Origin: an uncultured Eubacteriales bacterium | GTDB taxonomy: Bacteria; Bacillota; Clostridia; Christensenellales; QALW01 | DNA length: 47,843 nucleotides | Direction: 5' to 3' | NCBI GenBank assembly: GCA_900547955.1 | Contig: URIR01000012.1 | Coordinates: 1-47,843 of the forward strand | In this document: positions 25,206-34,175 of the stretch, one piece after another | Numbering within the stretch: position 1 is the first letter of the stretch | How the letters are laid out: each line of letters starts with the position of its first letter | Program-made: the position numbers and the translations under genes | Notes under the pieces: generated by a model | What the model was told of the DNA's origin: nothing | Database searches by the model: none | The model's input: only the letters and a program-made list of their open reading frames with translations

Positions 25206-27434
25206 ATGGAGAGCGTAAAAGGATACTCGTTTATAGATAGTTCCAAGCTTAATCCCTCCCAAAGGGAGGCTGTGGCCGCGACTGAGGGCGGAGTACTGGT
25301 ACTGGCCGGGGCGGGCTCGGGCAAAACTAGGGTTCTGACCCATAGGGTGGTGCATCTTATCAGGGATTTAGCTGTCCCGCCATGGAATATTCTGGCCATA
25401 ACCTTTACCAATAAGGCTGCCGGAGAAATGAAAGAGCGTATAAATGATATGTGCGGCTATGAGGGGGAAGGCGTGTGGGTTTCCACCTTTCATTCCATGT
25501 GCGTAAGAATACTCAAAACAGATATACATAACATAGGCTATGATAAGAATTTCAGCATATATGACGAGGATGATTCTATTAAGGTTATATCCGAGATTCT
25601 AAAGGAAAAGAATATAGAGGATTTTAAGCCCAAGGCCTTTAAAGGGGCTATAAGCTCGGCTAAAAATAAAATGACTCCCTACGAATATATATTGGAACGC
25701 AAGAATAAGGGCTATGGCGAATTTGCCGACCTGCTGCCCGATATATATCTGGAATATGAAAAAAGGCTTAAAAAAAATAACGCTCTGGATTTTGACGATT
25801 TGCTTCTGCGCACTATAGAGCTGTTTGAAAAATGTCCGGGCGTGCTGGAGAAATATCAGCGCCGCTTTAAATATATAATGGTGGATGAATATCAGGACAC
25901 TAACTACGCGCAGTATATTCTGGTTAAAAAGCTGGGCGGCTATTATCATAACGTGTGCGTCGTGGGAGACGACGACCAGAGCATATACGGCTGGCGGGGC
26001 GCGGATATCAGCAATATACGCAATTTTGAAAAGGATTATAAAAACGCTAAGGTTATAAAGCTGGAGCAGAATTACCGTTCCACCAATAATATTCTTAAGG
26101 CTGCCAACGCGGTTATAAGAAATAACGTCGACCGCAAGGAAAAAACTCTCTGGTCGGATAAGGAGGACGGCGAAAAAATAACCGTGGCCCGGTTGAATGA
26201 TGAAAAGGCGGAGGCTAATTATGTTTCGGGCATTATTTCCGAGCAGGTGAAGCAGGGGGCTAAATATTCGGATTTCGCTATTCTTTACCGGCTGAATTCA
26301 GTCAGCCGAAACTTTGAGGAAGCGCTTGCGGGCAAGGGGATTCCCTACCGTATTTACGGCGGCCAGCGCTTTTACGACCGCAAGGAGATTAAGGACGCGC
26401 TGGCTTATATGAAGCTGGTGCTTAATCCCAACGACGAGGTGGCGCTTAAGCGTATAGTAAACGTTCCGCGCAGGGGCATAGGCACGGTTACTATGGAGGA
26501 GATGGAGAATATAGCCCGGGAAAATGAGGACAGCATATTCGGGGTAATGCTTGAGGCCGAGCAGTATGGCCTGGATACCAGGCTGCGCCGCAAATTCGCT
26601 CAGTTTGTGGAATTAATGCAGGAATTGATAGTGCAGAGCGCGCTGCTGCCGTTGGGAGATTATATTGAATATATGTTTACCCTTACCGGGCTTATAGCGC
26701 AGTATGAGAAGGATAAGAGCGAGGAGGCGCAGGCGAGAATTGATAACCTGCACGAAATGATAAGCGCGGCGAGGCAGTATGCCGCCCAGAATCCGGGCAG
26801 CACCCTGGAGGATTATATGGAGCATGTGTCCCTTGTTACCGAATTGGAGGAGCAGGACGCTTCTACCGGAAAGGGCGCGGTCAATTTAATGACGCTGCAC
26901 AGCGCCAAGGGCCTGGAATTTGATACTGTGTTCCTTACGGCTGCTGAGGACGGAATATTCCCCTTAAGCCGCGCAATCTACGAGCCTTCTGAATTGGAGG
27001 AGGAACGCCGGCTTTGCTATGTGGGCATTACGAGAGCCATGCGCAAATTATATATAACGGGTACAGAGGCGCGCTTTAATTACCGTGAAAAGGCTTCGTC
27101 CATTCCCTCCCGCTTTATCAGGGAGATACCCGACGAGCTTATATTAAAGCAGAGCAAGCCGATTTTAGGCTCGGGTATATTTAACCGCCGCAGACAAACC
27201 GAGGAGCGCCCGCGCTATAATATGGGCGCTTTGACCGGCGCTCAAGGCGCGCCGTCCGAAGGCGGGCAGGAGCGGCTTTATAAAACGGGCATGAAGGTAG
27301 CGCATAAAAGCTTCGGCCAGGGTATAATAATAGACGTCAGGGACGACGGCAGGAATGTGATTCTCAAAATTGTCTTTCCAGGCAAGGGAATCAAGGAGCT
27401 TTCAGCAAAGCATGCGCCTTTGACTATACTATAA
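25206..27434 (+). CDS. pcrA: ATP-dependent DNA helicase PcrA
   Basis: A 742-aa superfamily 1A 3'-5' helicase used in repair, replication restart and removal of RecA. Motifs in order: LNPSQREAV (Q motif), GAGSGKTRVL (Walker A, about 37-46), ITFTNKAAGEMKER (Ia), DEYQDTN (II), GDDDQSIYGWRGA (III), EQNYRST (IV), LMTLHSAKGLEF (V) and RRLCYVGITRA (VI). The C-terminal about 60 residues carry the PcrA/UvrD Tudor-like RNA polymerase-binding domain (KVAHKSFGQGIIIDV). ATG at 25206, 3 bases after yerC. ligA follows 20 bases later. Confidence 0.96.
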   Translation: MESVKGYSFIDSSKLNPSQREAVAATEGGVLVLAGAGSGKTRVLTHRVVHLIRDLAVPPWNILAITFTNKAAGEMKERINDMCGYEGEGVWVSTFHSMCVRILKTDIHNIGYDKNFSIYDEDDSIKVISEILKEKNIEDFKPKAFKGAISSAKNKMTPYEYILERKNKGYGEFADLLPDIYLEYEKRLKKNNALDFDDLLLRTIELFEKCPGVLEKYQRRFKYIMVDEYQDTNYAQYILVKKLGGYYHNVCVVGDDDQSIYGWRGADISNIRNFEKDYKNAKVIKLEQNYRSTNNILKAANAVIRNNVDRKEKTLWSDKEDGEKITVARLNDEKAEANYVSGIISEQVKQGAKYSDFAILYRLNSVSRNFEEALAGKGIPYRIYGGQRFYDRKEIKDALAYMKLVLNPNDEVALKRIVNVPRRGIGTVTMEEMENIARENEDSIFGVMLEAEQYGLDTRLRRKFAQFVELMQELIVQSALLPLGDYIEYMFTLTGLIAQYEKDKSEEAQARIDNLHEMISAARQYAAQNPGSTLEDYMEHVSLVTELEEQDASTGKGAVNLMTLHSAKGLEFDTVFLTAAEDGIFPLSRAIYEPSELEEERRLCYVGITRAMRKLYITGTEARFNYREKASSIPSRFIREIPDELILKQSKPILGSGIFNRRRQTEERPRYNMGALTGAQGAPSEGGQERLYKTGMKVAHKSFGQGIIIDVRDDGRNVILKIVFPGKGIKELSAKHAPLTIL

Positions 27435-27454
27435 CTGATTGGCGAGGTGTATTT

Positions 27455-29452
27455 ATGCCCGATAGAATGCGGGAGCTGGTAGACAGGATAAACCGGCTTA
27501 ATTATCATTATTATGTACTGGACGACCCAATTGCCAGCGACGACGAGTGGGACGCGCTTTACCGTGAATTGGCGGATATGGAGCGCAGCCAGGGGCGGGT
27601 GCTGGAGGATTCGCCTACCCGTTTAGTAGGCGGAGAGCCTATAAGCGCTTTTGAGCAGACCAGGCATTTGGCGCGTCTTTACAGCATGAATAAGGCTCAG
27701 AGCATAGAAGAATTATATGCCTGGCAGGCGCGGGTTTTAAAAGCGGTGGAGGAATATAATCAAACCGCCGAGCAGCCTTTGGACGGCCCGGAATATACTG
27801 TTGAATATAAATATGACGGCCTGACAATCAATCTCACTTATGATAACGGCGAATTGGTTCTGGCCGCCACCAGAGGAAACGGTGAGATTGGCGAAGTAAT
27901 ACTGCCTCAGGTCAAGACCATACGCAGCATTCCCGTTTATATTCCCTTTAAGGGGAAAATGGAGGTGCAGGGCGAGGGGATAATGCGCATAAGCGAATTT
28001 GAAAAATATAATGCTTCGGCGGAGGAGCCTTTAAAAAATCCCCGCAACGGAGCAGCCGGCGCTTTGCGCAATCTGGACCCTAAGGTTACTGCCTCGCGGC
28101 ATTTGGACTGTTTTACCTATAATATCGGATATATAGAGGGCAGGAGCTTTAATAACAGCTTTGAGGCTATGGATTTTTTAAAGGAGCAGCGGCTTCCGGT
28201 AAATCCATATTTTAAGGCTTATTCCAATATGGATGACGTAGTTAATGAGCTTAAGGATATAGAACGACGCAGGGAGAGCCTGGATTTTCAGATAGACGGA
28301 GCTGTTATAAAGCTTGCCGATTTCCGGGCGAGAGAGCTTTTGGGCTATACGGATAAATTTCCGCGGTGGGCTATTGCATATAAATTTTTTGCCGAGGAGG
28401 TTGTGACAACTCTCAAAAGCGTGAGCTGGGAGGTAGGGCGTACTGGAAAAATTACTCCTCTGGCGCATCTTGACCCTGTTGAAATAGGAGGAGCGACGGT
28501 TAAACGGGCTACGCTCAATAATAAATGGGATATACAGCGCAAAAAGGTTAAATTGGGCAGCCGGGTATGGGTGCGCCGTTCCAACGACGTTATTCCTGAA
28601 ATAATGGGCCTGGCTCAGGAGGACGGCCGGGGAGAGGAGATTAAGGAGCCTTTGGTATGTCCTGCCTGCGGCGCGGCGCTTATTGAAAAGGGCATGCTTG
28701 TTTTTTGTCCTAACAAAAGGGAATGCAGGCCTCAGGCGGTGGGGCGCCTTGTGCATTTCGCGTCCAGGGACGCTATGGACATTGAGGCCTTCAGCGAAAA
28801 ATCCGCGGGGCAGTTTTACGACGTATTAGGCGCGCGCGAGGCGGCTGACCTTTACTATATTACAAAGGAACAGCTGCTTTCTCTTGAAAACTGGAAGGAA
28901 AAAAAGGCCGAGCGGTTTCTGGGCGAGGTAAAAAAGAGCAAGGACTGCCGCCTGGACGCCTTTATATACGCTTTGGGCATACCTAACGTGGGCAAAAGAA
29001 CGGCGCGGGATTTGGCGGAACGCTTTAAAAGCTTTGAAGCGCTTGCAGGCGCGGATATGCAGACCCTTACTGAAATAGACGAGATTGGGGATATAGTAGC
29101 GGGAAGCATAATTGAATTTTTGGGAGACGAGATAAACGCTCAGATGGTAGACCGGCTGTTTGAGGCGGGAGTTTCTCCTCAATATCAGGCTAGCCCAGAA
29201 AAGTCGGAGGGATTTTTTGCGGGCAAAACCTTTGTGCTTACCGGCACGCTTTCAAGCATGGAGCGCAGGGAGGCCGCAGGACGGATAGAGGCCCTGGGCG
29301 GAAAAGCCGCCGGCTCTGTGAGTAAGAATACTTTCGCGGTTATAGCCGGTGAAAATGCCGGAAGCAAGCTGGAAAAGGCGCGCGCGCTGAATGTCCGCGT
29401 TATAGAGGAACATGAATTTTTAAAGCTGCTTGAAGGAGAAGAAAATGCATAA
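27455..29452 (+). CDS. ligA: NAD-dependent DNA ligase LigA
   Basis: A 665-aa ligase that seals nicks using NAD. The Ia domain starts at residue 1 (INRLNYHYYVLDDP). The adenylated Lys119 is in EYKYDGLTI. The OB domain follows. The zinc finger has CPACGAALIEKGMLVFCPNKREC (four Cys), then helix-hairpin-helix segments (about 490-570) and a BRCT domain (about 590-660, FAGKTFVLTGTL). One deviation: the usual SerGly of KxDG partners is normal, and the length is full. Start ATG with GCGAGGTG. It overlaps the next gene by 8 bases. Confidence 0.95.
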   Translation: MPDRMRELVDRINRLNYHYYVLDDPIASDDEWDALYRELADMERSQGRVLEDSPTRLVGGEPISAFEQTRHLARLYSMNKAQSIEELYAWQARVLKAVEEYNQTAEQPLDGPEYTVEYKYDGLTINLTYDNGELVLAATRGNGEIGEVILPQVKTIRSIPVYIPFKGKMEVQGEGIMRISEFEKYNASAEEPLKNPRNGAAGALRNLDPKVTASRHLDCFTYNIGYIEGRSFNNSFEAMDFLKEQRLPVNPYFKAYSNMDDVVNELKDIERRRESLDFQIDGAVIKLADFRARELLGYTDKFPRWAIAYKFFAEEVVTTLKSVSWEVGRTGKITPLAHLDPVEIGGATVKRATLNNKWDIQRKKVKLGSRVWVRRSNDVIPEIMGLAQEDGRGEEIKEPLVCPACGAALIEKGMLVFCPNKRECRPQAVGRLVHFASRDAMDIEAFSEKSAGQFYDVLGAREAADLYYITKEQLLSLENWKEKKAERFLGEVKKSKDCRLDAFIYALGIPNVGKRTARDLAERFKSFEALAGADMQTLTEIDEIGDIVAGSIIEFLGDEINAQMVDRLFEAGVSPQYQASPEKSEGFFAGKTFVLTGTLSSMERREAAGRIEALGGKAAGSVSKNTFAVIAGENAGSKLEKARALNVRVIEEHEFLKLLEGEENA

Positions 29453-30431
29453 GCTGGGCAAATTAACAAACGAGGAGCTGGACGGGCTTATATTGAGCCG
29501 GATAAAGCATACGCGGCCCGAGGTAGTAATTAGGCCGCACATTGGAGAGGACTGCGCCGCTTTGGACCTCAACGGCCGGTTGTGCGTGCTCTCCTCCGAC
29601 CCAATTACGGCGGCGGAGAAGGGAGCGGGCAGGATAGCGGTTAATGTGGCGTGCAACGATATTGCTTCGGCAGGGGCAAGGCCTATAGGCTTAATGGTGA
29701 CCCTGCTGCTGCCGCCTGATATTGAGCGGAAGGAAATTATTGAGGTAGCAGACGATATCTGCGAGGCGGCCGGAGAATTGGGTGTGGATATAATAGGCGG
29801 GCATACGGAGGTTACAGACGCGGTAAACTGGATTGTGATTTCCTCTACCGTTATAGGCTGTCCTATAGACCGCATGATTCCTACCGGCGGAGCGTCGGCG
29901 GGGGATAAGCTTATTATGACTAAGACCGCGGGTATTGAGGGCACTCTTATAATTGCGCATGATTATCAGGATAGGCTGGAGGCGATTTTAAAGCCTGAGG
30001 ATTGGGAGACGCTTGAAGAAATGAAGCGCGCTCTGAGCGTTATTCCGGAGGGCTGCCTGGCTGCGGAGGCAGGCGCCAGCGCTATGCACGACGCGACTGA
30101 AGGAGGAGTGCTGGGGGCGGCCTATGAAATGGCTCAGGCCTCGGGACTGGGCGTAAAAATTAAATTGGAGGATATTCCGCTCTGCGGGCTGACGGCGCGG
30201 ATATGCGCTTATTTAGACATTAATCCTTACAGGCTTATAGCCTCGGGCTGTATGCTTATAGCGTCAAAGAATGAAAAAAGGCTTATAGCCGCGCTGGAAA
30301 AAGATGGGATAAAGGCTGCTGTCATAGGGGAATTTACTCCGGACGGCAGAATGCTGATTCAAAAGGATGGGCATACGGAAAAACTGGACCCGCCCGACAG
30401 GGACGAATTGTATAAGCTTAAGGAAAAATAG
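29445..30431 (+). CDS. AIR synthase/HypE-like protein
   Basis: A 328-aa protein of the PurM/HypE/ThiL fold, an ATP-binding two-domain family. Seen are the N-terminal HIGEDCAALDL segment, the VNVACNDIASAGARP substrate/ATP segment, GGHTEVTDAV and the C-terminal HDATEGGVLGAAYEMAQ Gly-rich loop. The family member is not one of the named pathway enzymes: no purine, thiamine or hydrogenase gene is adjacent. ATG at 29445 is preferred because GAAGGAGAA ends 4 bases upstream; the first 8 bases overlap the end of ligA. It may be a general AIR-synthase-related protein found in Clostridia. Confidence 0.85.
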   Translation: MHKLGKLTNEELDGLILSRIKHTRPEVVIRPHIGEDCAALDLNGRLCVLSSDPITAAEKGAGRIAVNVACNDIASAGARPIGLMVTLLLPPDIERKEIIEVADDICEAAGELGVDIIGGHTEVTDAVNWIVISSTVIGCPIDRMIPTGGASAGDKLIMTKTAGIEGTLIIAHDYQDRLEAILKPEDWETLEEMKRALSVIPEGCLAAEAGASAMHDATEGGVLGAAYEMAQASGLGVKIKLEDIPLCGLTARICAYLDINPYRLIASGCMLIASKNEKRLIAALEKDGIKAAVIGEFTPDGRMLIQKDGHTEKLDPPDRDELYKLKEK

Positions 30432-30471
30432 ATATTTTTCGGCAGGCGCTTTTTAAATATTTGAAAACTGC

Positions 30472-30545
30472 TCTTTATTAATTTCTGCAATACGCGCAAT
30501 ATGCGTAATAAGTTCCGCATATTGCGCGCGCAGGGGTTAATAAAG
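30472..30545. terminator. Nested inverted repeat after the ligA operon
   Basis: Inner arms 30493-30505 and 30516-30528 form a perfect 13-bp stem with a 10-base loop; outer arms CTTTATTAA (30472-30480) and TTAATAAAG (30537-30545) add 9 bp. There is no T run after the inner stem. It may end transcription or form a cruciform. Confidence 0.6.
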
Positions 30546-30635
30546 GGCTGTTTGTTTTATGTCGCATATTTTAATAAATGTGCAAAAAAATATGTCTGAA
30601 GTGAGAATCGTACTATAAATTATTAGTATCGTTTG

Positions 30636-30664
30636 TTGCTATTTTGACTATCAAGACTTATAAT
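30636..30664 (+). promoter_or_regulatory. Promoter of the surface-protein operon
   Basis: TTGCTA (30636-30641), a 17-base spacer and a perfect TATAAT (30659-30664), 43 bases before the start codon. A strong AGGAGG lies before the gene. Confidence 0.65.
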
Positions 30665-30707
30665 CATAATAGGATAGCCGGAAAAAATAATTTAGGAGGT
30701 TTATGCA

Positions 30708-31253
30708 ATGAAAAAGTTTGTTACTATTTTATTGGCTTTGGCGCTTGTGCTGGCTATGGGTGCCGTATCGCTGGCAGCTTATCCGCAGACCACTAAAGAC
30801 TGGAATGTCAAGGTAGCTATTAACGCGGACGGCGGTATAGATGTAACTTATACCATAGATAAATCAGATATGGCCAGCGTGGCTTGGACTGAAATGGCTA
30901 TTTATGACCATGAGATTGACATTACCGGCCGTGACATGACGGACAACGATAAGAAGGATATGCCTTATGATTTAAAGCTTGCTCGCGGAGATAATAATAC
31001 TTATATTTCCGAGCGCACAATAAATAAGGGAGCTGTCGGGGCGGATTCCTATCCCTTTGAAGAGGGCAAAACCTATTATATTTGGTTGATGGCTTGCGAT
31101 GGAACCAACTGGGTATGGAATACCGTTCCCACCGAGTTTACCTATGGCGATGCTAAGGACGATACCGGCGAAACCGGAGATTTCTCCGCTATAGCTTATG
31201 CTGCCGCTGCTCTGGCTGGCTGCGGCGCGCTGGTAATACGCAAGAAAAAATAA
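30708..31253 (+). CDS. Exported surface protein with one copy of an unrecognised domain
   Basis: A 181-aa protein. Residues 1-23 are a signal peptide (KKFVTILLALALVLAMG...). One domain of about 115 residues follows, starting YPQTTKDWNVKV and ending with YPFEEGKTYYIWLMACDG and WVWNTVPTEFTY. The tail reads TGETGDFSAI, a hydrophobic stretch and RKKK, the shape of a sortase signal with a degenerate motif. The ATG follows TAGGAGG. The same domain occurs twice in the next gene. The fold looks like an immunoglobulin-like beta-sandwich. No known family recognised. Confidence 0.75.
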   Translation: MKKFVTILLALALVLAMGAVSLAAYPQTTKDWNVKVAINADGGIDVTYTIDKSDMASVAWTEMAIYDHEIDITGRDMTDNDKKDMPYDLKLARGDNNTYISERTINKGAVGADSYPFEEGKTYYIWLMACDGTNWVWNTVPTEFTYGDAKDDTGETGDFSAIAYAAAALAGCGALVIRKKK

Positions 31254-31281
31254 GGCTGATTAGCCGGGAGGTAATTTTTTA

Positions 31282-32427
31282 ATGAAGAAATTTGTTGCTG
31301 TAATGCTGGCGCTGACTCTCATGTTGGCGCTGGGAGCTGTGACGACTCAGGCTGCTGGCAATTACCCAAGCACAGATGCTGATTTTGGAGTAACTGTTGA
31401 GATTCTGGAAGATGGAAGCGTTAATATCGGAGCTGATGCTGATAAGATTAATAGCGCCGTTGCAAGCGTTAGTCCTGGATTTAATGCAGCATGGATTTAC
31501 ATCACCATCTATGATAGCAATCCCGGATTTAATGCTGACAGCGATATGACTGGAGCAGGACAGCCTTATGACGAAGTATTGGCTGGTGATACAGAGGCTG
31601 GCAGAGTAGAAGGCAGCACCTTTAAATACAATATTAAGAGCGGCGCTTTGGATAAGGATAATCCAACATATCCCTTTGAGGAAGGCAATACCTATTATGT
31701 TTATATCTGCGCCTGCAATGGCTCGGGATGGGTATGGAATTATGCCGGTACTGAATTTACCTATAAAACTAAGGGCAATTATCCCAGCTATAAGGGAGAT
31801 TGGGGCATTACCGCTGAGGTTCAGGAAGACGGCAGCGTTATTATAAACGCAGATAAGGCCAAAATTGACGCTTCTGCGGAGGGAATAAATGCGTTAGGTA
31901 CTATGTATGTAACCATTTATGCTGAGGACCCCAATTTTACTAAGGTCAGCGATATGCTTGGAAATGGAAACGAACCCTATGGTAAGGCTCAGGCCGGTCC
32001 TAATAATGCTGGACGTTTGGATAATTTTTCGTATAAGATAACGAAAGGTGAGGACGGTAACGGTAGTGGGAGCTATCCTTTTGAAGAAGGCCATACCTAT
32101 TATGTGTATGTTTGCCCTCAGATAGAGAATAAAGCGCCTTTGAGCACAGACTGGATTTGGAATTACGAAGGCATTTCTTTCGTATATACTAATGGGACGG
32201 AGTCTACTCCTACCGCTACTGCTACTGAGACTGCTACAGCTACTGCAACCGCTACGGCTACCGCAACTGCTGGAGAGACGGCGACTGCTGCTGCGACCAC
32301 TCCTGCTGCGACGGGCACTCAGTCTACCGATAATCCCGGAAATACCGGAGATTTAACTATTCTTATTTATGCGGCCGCAGCTCTTGCTGCCGGCGGCGGA
32401 GCATTAGCTTTCCGTAAAAAGAAATAA
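31282..32427 (+). CDS. Exported surface protein with two copies of the same domain
   Basis: A 381-aa paralogue of the preceding protein. A signal peptide (1-25) is followed by two domain copies beginning NYPSTDADFGVTVEI and NYPSYKGDWGITAEV. Each contains a YPFEEG-N/H-TYYVY segment and a W-x-W-N-Y-x-G segment near its end. A linker rich in Thr and Ala (about 310-345, TATATATATATA type) works as a wall spacer, before NPGNTGDLTI, a hydrophobic stretch and RKKK. The sorting motif is not a classic LPxTG; NPGNTGD is nearest to NPxTG types. The ATG follows GGGAGG. A strong terminator ends the pair, so the two genes are one operon. Tandem duplication is the likely origin. Confidence 0.78.
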   Translation: MKKFVAVMLALTLMLALGAVTTQAAGNYPSTDADFGVTVEILEDGSVNIGADADKINSAVASVSPGFNAAWIYITIYDSNPGFNADSDMTGAGQPYDEVLAGDTEAGRVEGSTFKYNIKSGALDKDNPTYPFEEGNTYYVYICACNGSGWVWNYAGTEFTYKTKGNYPSYKGDWGITAEVQEDGSVIINADKAKIDASAEGINALGTMYVTIYAEDPNFTKVSDMLGNGNEPYGKAQAGPNNAGRLDNFSYKITKGEDGNGSGSYPFEEGHTYYVYVCPQIENKAPLSTDWIWNYEGISFVYTNGTESTPTATATETATATATATATATAGETATAAATTPAATGTQSTDNPGNTGDLTILIYAAAALAAGGGALAFRKKK

Positions 32428-32483
32428 GCTTTAACGCTTAATTTTGACTTGGCTTTGGGCCAAATGGCATTAAACCGGCTAGC

Positions 32484-32513
32484 AAAAGGCCGCGGATTTA
32501 TCCGCGGCCTTTT
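32484..32513 (+). terminator. Strong terminator of the surface-protein operon
   Basis: A perfect 13-bp stem (32484-32496 with 32501-32513) with loop TTTA, followed by a T-rich tail. Confidence 0.92.
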
Positions 32514-32549
32514 TGTTTTGATTTTCGGGGTTTTAGGGATGGACGAAAA

Positions 32550-32666
32550 GCGCCTGGGAAAAGCAGGGGGCGGCTCTTTGGGCAGGCGGAAGCCTGCCCG
32601 GGCCGCGCCTTGGGCGCGGCCGGAGGCCGGAGGCCGAAAGAGCCGCCCCCTGCTTTTCCCAGGCGC
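32550..32666. repeat. 117-bp structured inverted repeat with internal hairpins
   Basis: Outer arms of 30 perfect base pairs (32550-32579 with 32637-32666) enclose an 8-bp hairpin with a GGAA loop (32580-32587 with 32592-32599) and a 9-bp hairpin (32601-32609 with 32613-32621). The arms contain AGGGGGCGGC, also found in the repeat at 47689. It is far more G+C-rich than its surroundings. No gene lies inside. Confidence 0.85.
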
Positions 32667-32807
32667 GGATGGGAGAAGAGCGATTACTTCTGATAAAAGC
32701 CTATTCGTTTAGCTATAGTTGCCGACCGTATGCTCTTTAAAAAAGTATGGATTTTTTCGCTATAGTGTGGTAAAATCAAATTATATAATTCTATACAGAG
32801 GTTATGA

Positions 32808-33968
32808 ATGTCCTTTATAAATAAAAAAAGGCTGAAAAATATTGAATATATTCTGCCCATAATAGTATTGGTGATATCTCTTTTCGGTGTTTTCTGTATT
32901 CTTATGGCTACGGCAAGCCCTTTTACGGGTGAAGAGCTTACCTTTGAAGAGATTACTGCTAATTTGAATCTTTCTAAGGTGCGCATGCAGCTTATATGGA
33001 TGGCTATTGGTTTTGTATGTATGATAATCGTCATGCTGGTGAGCTATCGGCTGTATGCTAAGATTTGGTACGCCGTTATGGGCGTGTCTCTTGCGCTGCT
33101 GGCTATGGTTATTATTTTCGGCTCGGTGCGCGGTGGTACAAAAGGCTGGCTTGTGATATCTGAATCTAAGAATATAACCTTTCAGCCCTCCGAAATAGTA
33201 AAGCTGGCGGTAGTTATATTATCGGCGTTTTTTCTTAGCCGGCGCCCTTTAAAGACTTTTGCCGATTTGCTGCCGGCCGTGGGAGTATTCTGCGTTATTA
33301 TAGCGGTTCTGCTCTATCAGATGGATATAGGCACCACTATGGTGTATGTCGTAATATTTGCGGGCATGCTCTTTGTTTCAGGCGCGAAATTAAGGCACAT
33401 AGGCATTCTGGCTTTGGGCGCCATAGCGGCGTTTCTCTTGCTCTGGTTTTTTGCCATGGGAGACCAGCAGAAAAGCAGGATATTAAATTTCGGCAATACT
33501 GAGGATGTGGACCAGCTGAGGTATTCAAAGATAGCCATAGGCTCGGGCGGTACGTTTGGCAAAGGGCTTTTTAGTGTGGGTAATATGAGCCAGCTAAGCT
33601 ATATTCCCGCGATAGAAACTGATTTTATTTTTGCGGTTATAGGCGAATCCCTGGGTTTTGCGGGCTGCCTGGTTATTATTTTGCTGTATATGATTCTTAT
33701 ATTCCGGCTTTGGCAGCTTATGCGCGGATGCAGAGATAAATACGGCAAATTAATAATAGCGGGCATAATGTTCATGTATATGTTCCATATTTTTGAGAAC
33801 ATTGGCATGACTATAGGCGTTATGCCTATAACGGGAATACCTCTGCCTTTTATCAGTTACGGCGGCACAAACTTTGTGACTAATATGATAGGCATCGGGC
33901 TGGTAATGAGCGTTTGCTTTTATCGGCCCGAGACTGTAAGCAATAATCCGGACGAGCTGGAGATATAA
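32808..33968 (+). CDS. RodA/FtsW-type peptidoglycan polymerase
   Basis: A 386-aa multi-pass membrane protein of the SEDS family, which polymerises lipid II into glycan strands together with a class B PBP. Segments typical of the family are GTKGWL, FQPSEIVKLAVV, ETDFIFAVIGESLGF and the C-terminal IGMTIGVMPITGIPLPFISYGGT. The HIFENIGMTIG version points to RodA (elongation) rather than FtsW. About ten transmembrane helices can be read. ATG at 32808 follows AGAGG. No PBP gene is adjacent. The following gene starts about 200 bases later. Confidence 0.85.
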   Translation: MSFINKKRLKNIEYILPIIVLVISLFGVFCILMATASPFTGEELTFEEITANLNLSKVRMQLIWMAIGFVCMIIVMLVSYRLYAKIWYAVMGVSLALLAMVIIFGSVRGGTKGWLVISESKNITFQPSEIVKLAVVILSAFFLSRRPLKTFADLLPAVGVFCVIIAVLLYQMDIGTTMVYVVIFAGMLFVSGAKLRHIGILALGAIAAFLLLWFFAMGDQQKSRILNFGNTEDVDQLRYSKIAIGSGGTFGKGLFSVGNMSQLSYIPAIETDFIFAVIGESLGFAGCLVIILLYMILIFRLWQLMRGCRDKYGKLIIAGIMFMYMFHIFENIGMTIGVMPITGIPLPFISYGGTNFVTNMIGIGLVMSVCFYRPETVSNNPDELEI

Positions 33969-34140
33969 TAAACGCCGTATTGTTTGCTGCTTTAGGTAAG
34001 GCGGTTTTAGGCAATGCATTTGAGGAAATGGCGCGGCGCAGGCCTGAATTTTATGACATTATGCCTTGCGCGCCAATGCCGTAAGCGCTCTTTTAGAAAA
34101 ATGCTTGTAATAGAATGGGAAAATAGGAATAAACACATAT

Positions 34141-34170
34141 TTCCTCCTCATATTTATTTATGAGGAGGAA
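34141..34170 (+). promoter_or_regulatory. 12-bp hairpin hiding the Shine-Dalgarno site
   Basis: Arms 34141-34152 and 34159-34170 are perfectly complementary with a 6-base TTTATT loop. The 3' arm holds GAGGAGGAA, the only ribosome-binding site of the gene starting at 34176. In this form translation would be blocked until the hairpin opens. Confidence 0.8.
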
Positions 34171-34175
34171 TTTTT

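Noticed and set aside
28178..28756. 192-aa minus-strand frame inside ligA
   Set aside because: It is a shadow frame of ligA and its product has no sense.
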